Part shown: piece after piece, positions 19,695-22,142 of the stretch
How positions within the stretch are numbered: position 1 is the stretch's first letter
How the letters are laid out: every line of letters starts with the position of its first letter
DNA from: Chara braunii
Taxonomy: Eukaryota; Streptophyta; Charophyceae; Charales; Characeae
Reading direction: 5' to 3'
Assembly: GCA_003427395.1 (NCBI GenBank)
Contig: BFEA01000370.1
Location: forward strand, 81,947 to 104,088
Length of the DNA stretch: 22,142 nt
Notes under the pieces: model-generated
Told to the model about the DNA's origin: nothing
The model's database searches: none
The model's input: the letters and a program-made list of their open reading frames with translations, nothing else
Translations under genes and position numbers: made by a program

Positions 19695-20331
19695 GGTTAC
19701 CTGACCGAACGTTCGGAGGGCCCCAGGCTGGCCCCCGAACGTTCGAGCGTTCGTGGTCCCGTTCGGGGACCGAACACCTCCAGGTTCGGCCCCCACCAAA
19801 AAACATTTCGGGGCCTAAAAATAAGTTTTTTTTTTTGAATTGTTTTTTTTTTAGTTCTCTATGATGTAACCCGCACGCCTATGAAGTTTGAAGCCATTCT
19901 ACTAAGCCAAAAAAACATTAAAAATCGTCAAAGATGGGGGTGTCAAAACATGCTCGCCCACTCACTATTTTGTTTTTTTTCACTTTGAACTTTTTGTTTT
20001 CATTTTATTTCGGGGCCTAAACAATTTTATTATTTTTTGAAAACTTTTTAATGAGTTATTGATTATGTAAACTACATATATGTAAATTTTCAGGGCATTT
20101 GTCAATGCCTAAAAATAATTACAAATCGGCAAAGATGGCGATGTCGAAAAGGTGTTGGCACACTCACTCATTTTGATTCTCTTTTTATTTTTTCTTATTT
20201 TTATCACAGTGTTTATTTTCTGTATGTGATTTTTAATTCAAATTTGGTAAAGAATTTGGATGTAGTGCCCGGGCAAATGTGTTGTTTAGTGTATTGTTTT
20301 CCATAACGTACGTTTTTTTGGAATTGTTTTT

Positions 20332-20366
<35 letters not shown>

Positions 20367-20467
20367 TCCGCGTTCGGCCCGAACGATCGAACGTCTTCGG
20401 AAGGGGTCCCATACGTTCGGGCGTTCGGGTTCGGGCGTTCGGCCCGTCCCGAATGCCGGCAACCCTG
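19692..20467 (+). mobile_element. Complete 776-bp member of the CAGGGTWACC family
   Basis: Terminal inverted repeats are CAGGGTTACC (19692-19701) and GGCAACCCTG (20458-20467), nine of ten matching. Order inside: CGAACG-rich left end, CGGGGCCTAAAAATAA, two CAAAGATGGSG blocks near 19930 and 20130, GGTAAAGAATTTGGATG near 20245, a poly-T run, then a CGTTCGG-rich right end. TATATATA flanks both ends, so a target duplication cannot be told apart from the TA tract. No transposase is encoded; it would depend on an enzyme from elsewhere. Confidence 0.78.
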
Positions 20468-20497
20468 TATATATACGTTTATTTGTTTGTGACGATA

Positions 20498-20781
20498 CGT
20501 CACAAACAAAACTGTCCGATAAACCGTAGGCAGAGAGAGAAAAGGACAACAAACGAGGTGCTGTGACAAACTATTTCGTCGGAGTTTCACCGACTCATCA
20601 GGAGCCTGAACCCTCAACAGTCTATAGAATCCCCTCACTGATTACATTGTAAATGATAATCTAGCTTAACCAAAATCAAAGTAGACTATCACTCACCCAC
20701 ACCAGATGGAAAACTCTACAGACTGTCGGTTCACACCCCATCACAAGCCAACAAAACATGCACGAAACAAAGAAAGGTCTG

Positions 20782-20784
<3 letters not shown>
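20498..20784 (-). mobile_element. Hammerhead-bearing repeat, retrozyme-like (about 287 bp)
   Basis: On the minus strand it runs from TGACAGACCTTTC at the (TA)n edge to GTTTGTGACG, and contains the hammerhead at 20566-20625. Partial copies at 20856-20922 and 21460-21577 show it is a repeat family whose members meet TA tracts. Plant retrozymes are non-autonomous LTR elements whose LTRs of some 350 bp carry type III hammerheads and spread through circular RNA (established knowledge). Penelope-like elements also carry hammerheads. I see no primer site, polypurine tract or second LTR, so retrozyme is the best guess and not proven. A perfect 13-bp inverted repeat (20482-20494 with 20498-20510) sits at its left edge. 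Confidence 0.6.
20566..20625 (-). ncRNA. Type III hammerhead ribozyme
   Basis: Read on the minus strand. Stem III: ATAGACTGT (20625-20617) pairs with ATAGTTTGT (20574-20566), nine pairs including three G-U. The cleavage nucleotide is U at 20616, in a GUU triplet. Stem I: GAG/CTC closing an 8-nt loop. Core box 1 is CTGATGA (20601-20595). Stem II is GTCGG/CCGAC (five perfect pairs) with a 7-nt loop. Core box 2 is GAA followed by A (20577-20574). All invariant core bases are present. The short stem I, the wobble next to the core and GUU in place of GUC may lower activity. It would self-cleave after 20616 of a minus-strand transcript. Confidence 0.82.
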
Positions 20785-20828
<44 letters not shown>

Positions 20829-20855
20829 TATATTTATATATATATTTATATATAT
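20785..20855. repeat. TA-rich microsatellite with TTTA interruptions
   Basis: (TA)n broken by TTTATA units, lying between two members of the hammerhead repeat family. Confidence 0.95.
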
Positions 20856-20922
20856 CGTCACAAACAGAACTGCCCAGTAAACCGTAGGCAGAGAGAGAGA
20901 AGAGGACAACAAACGAGGGGCT
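20856..20922 (-). mobile_element. Truncated copy of the hammerhead repeat, ribozyme missing
   Basis: CGTCACAAACAGAACTGCCC onward matches 20498-20563 closely (AAACCGTAGGCAGAGAGAGA, GGACAACAAACGAGG). It stops at GGGGCT, just before the ribozyme, four bases short of the next element's end. It is the inverted partner of 21512-21577. Confidence 0.8.
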
Positions 20923-20925
20923 ATG

Positions 20926-21440
20926 CAGGATTACCAGCCCGTACGTATGGAGGCCCCCGGGCGGACCTCCGTACGTTCAGGCGTTCGGGGTCCCGCACGG
21001 GGCCCGAACCCGATGGCGTTCAGCCCCCGCCAAAAATTATTTCGGGTCCTAAAAGTAATTTCTTTTTTCTGAATTGTTTTGTATGAGTTCTCTATGACGT
21101 GAAGTATATGCCTATAAATTTTCAAGTCATTTTGACTTTTTGTTTTCACTTTAGTTCGGGGTCTAAACAATTTTATTATTTTTTGAGACTTTTTTAGTGG
21201 GTTTTATATTATGTGAAGTACACATCTGTGAATTTTCAGGGCATTTAACTATGCCAAAAAAAAAAGAAAAATGGTCAAAAATGGCGGTGTCGAAAACATG
21301 CTTGCGCGCTCACTAAATTTAATTCTCTTTTTATTTTTGGTCCGCATTCGGCCCGAACGGCCGAACGCATCCCCAAGGGGTCCCATACGTTCGGCATTCG
21401 GGTTCAGGCGTTCGGCCCGTCCCGAACGCCGGTTACCCTG
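20926..21440 (+). mobile_element. 515-bp internally deleted member of the CAGGGTWACC family
   Basis: Ends are CAGGATTACC (20926) and GGTTACCCTG (21431-21440). The left end is of the CCCGTACGTACGG type and the right end of the CGTTCGG type. The GGTAAAGAATTTGGATG block and its flanks are missing: the sequence passes from CTCTTTTTATTTTT straight into GGTCCGC near 21340, a T-rich junction that suggests a microhomology deletion. A TA tract follows on the right; the left neighbour is the truncated hammerhead repeat. Confidence 0.75.
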
Positions 21441-21459
21441 TATATATATATATATATAT
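21441..21459. repeat. TA microsatellite
   Basis: (TA)n between the 515-bp element and the plus-strand hammerhead repeat copy. Confidence 0.95.
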
Positions 21460-21577
21460 GGGGTTCAGCCTCTTGATGAGTTGGTGAAACTCCGACGAAA
21501 CAGTTTGTCACAGCCCCTCGTTTGTTGTCCTCTTCTCCCTCTCTGCCTACGGTTTACCGGGCAGTTCTATTTGACGA
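21460..21577 (+). mobile_element. Partial hammerhead repeat with a decayed ribozyme
   Basis: GGGGTTCAGCCTC leads into TTGATGA, stem II GTTGG/CCGAC, then GAAACAGTTTGTCAC and the conserved tail to GGTTTACCGGGCAGTT. Compared with the intact copy, the first core base is T in place of C, and everything 5' of stem I (stem III 5' strand and cleavage site) is replaced by the TA tract. It keeps the C next to GAAA that would give a G-C pair where the other copy has G-U. It should not self-cleave. Confidence 0.78.
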
Positions 21578-21633
21578 TATATATATATATAGATAGATAT
21601 AGATATAGATATATTTGTGACGATATATATATA
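21578..21633. repeat. TA/AGATAT microsatellite containing a short repeat-end fragment
   Basis: ATATAT and AGATAT units surround TTTGTGACGATATA (about 21615-21628), which matches the outer end of the hammerhead repeat and is probably a leftover end fragment. Confidence 0.8.
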
Positions 21634-22142
21634 CAGGGTAACCGGCGTTCGGGACGGGCCGAACGCCCGCCCGAACGTTTCGGACCCCCTCTCGACGCGT
21701 TCGGACGTTCGGCCAAATGCGGAACCAAAAAAAAAAAAAAAAAAAAAAAAAACCAATTTCAAAAAACTATGAAAAAAAAACTATGTCATGCAGAAGAATA
21801 AACTAAACAGCATTTGCCTCAACAGTATATCCAAATTCCTTACCAAATTTGAAATAAAATTCAAATACGAAAAATAAATAATATTAATAAAAATAAGAAA
21901 AAATAAAACGAGAATGAAATTATTGAGTGGGCGAGCAAGTTTTTGACAACGCCATCTTTGGCGATTTTTCTTTTTTTTTCGGCTTTGTCAAATGCCATGA
22001 AATTTTATGCATATGTATCTTACATAATAGAGAACCTACAAATAAAGTTTGAAAAAGTAATATTTTTTTTCAGACCCTGAAATAAAGGGAAAACAAAAAG
22101 TGAAAAGAAAAAAAAAACAAATTAGTAAGTGGGAAAGCAAGT
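21634..22142 (-). mobile_element. CAGGGTWACC-family element, reversed and cut by the window edge
   Basis: CAGGGTAACC at 21634 is preceded by TATATATATA. The CGTTCGG-rich right-type end comes first, then poly-A, then the reverse complement of the GGTAAGGAATTTGGATA block (near 21830-21855) and a reversed CGCCAAAGATGGCG block (near 21951-21965). Its left-type end would lie beyond 22142. Confidence 0.75.

Noticed and set aside
19310-19864. Long ORFs crossing the gap
   Set aside because: Most of their length is Ns.
20566-20625. Alternative fold as a type I hammerhead with a 3-bp stem III (ACA/TGT) and cleavage at the downstream GTC
   Set aside because: The required stem I pairing next to the core is mismatched, and in this copy the 3-bp stem would include a G-U pair, while the type III fold gives a 9-bp stem III.

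Overview
This is a gene-poor, repeat-dominated stretch of a nuclear eukaryotic genome, probably from the green plant lineage. The evidence for that is an initiator-tRNA-Met type primer site, a Ty3/gypsy chromovirus, a plant-like first exon, long CT/GAA/TA microsatellites and a hammerhead ribozyme. A charophyte-type alga such as Chara would fit, but this is only a guess. A run of Ns (19328-19642) marks an assembly gap.

Layout. 1-2210: purine-rich repeat DNA, read as intron 1 of a minus-strand gene; it holds a large foldback, a perfect 34-bp palindrome, GAA tracts and a recent 176-bp tandem duplication. 2211-2798 (minus): first coding exon of a SAP30BP/HCNGP-like nuclear protein, ending in a consensus splice donor. 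2827-3151: three CT/GA microsatellites with two G-boxes, upstream of that exon. 3160-5557: non-coding decayed repeats with a tRNA-like fragment. 5558-12477 (minus): a decayed chromovirus with two LTRs, a near-matching 5-bp target duplication, a primer binding site and protease, RT, RNase H, integrase and chromodomain remnants, but no recognisable Gag. 12483-15900: AT-rich, no gene seen, with one region of higher GC near 15.0-15.66 kb. 15930-22142: nested non-autonomous repeats.

The last 6 kb is the most interesting part. A 400-bp tandem repeat (units starting at 16901, 17301 and 17701) is split in its third unit by a 1.45-kb nearly palindromic element. That element belongs to a family with CAGGGTWACC-like terminal inverted repeats, CGTTCGG-rich ends and TA-rich flanks. 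Two further complete members (776 and 515 bp) and one cut by the window edge follow. Interleaved with them is a second family of about 290 bp that carries a hammerhead ribozyme. One copy (20566-20625, minus) has the complete core and three stems of a type III hammerhead, as in plant retrozymes. A second copy has a mutated core and lacks the cleavage site; a third keeps only the non-ribozyme end.

No working protein-coding mobile element is left: the chromovirus has six in-frame stops and two frameshifts. The only host gene supported is the partial SAP30BP/HCNGP-like one. All calls are from reading the sequence; no searches or folding programs were run.
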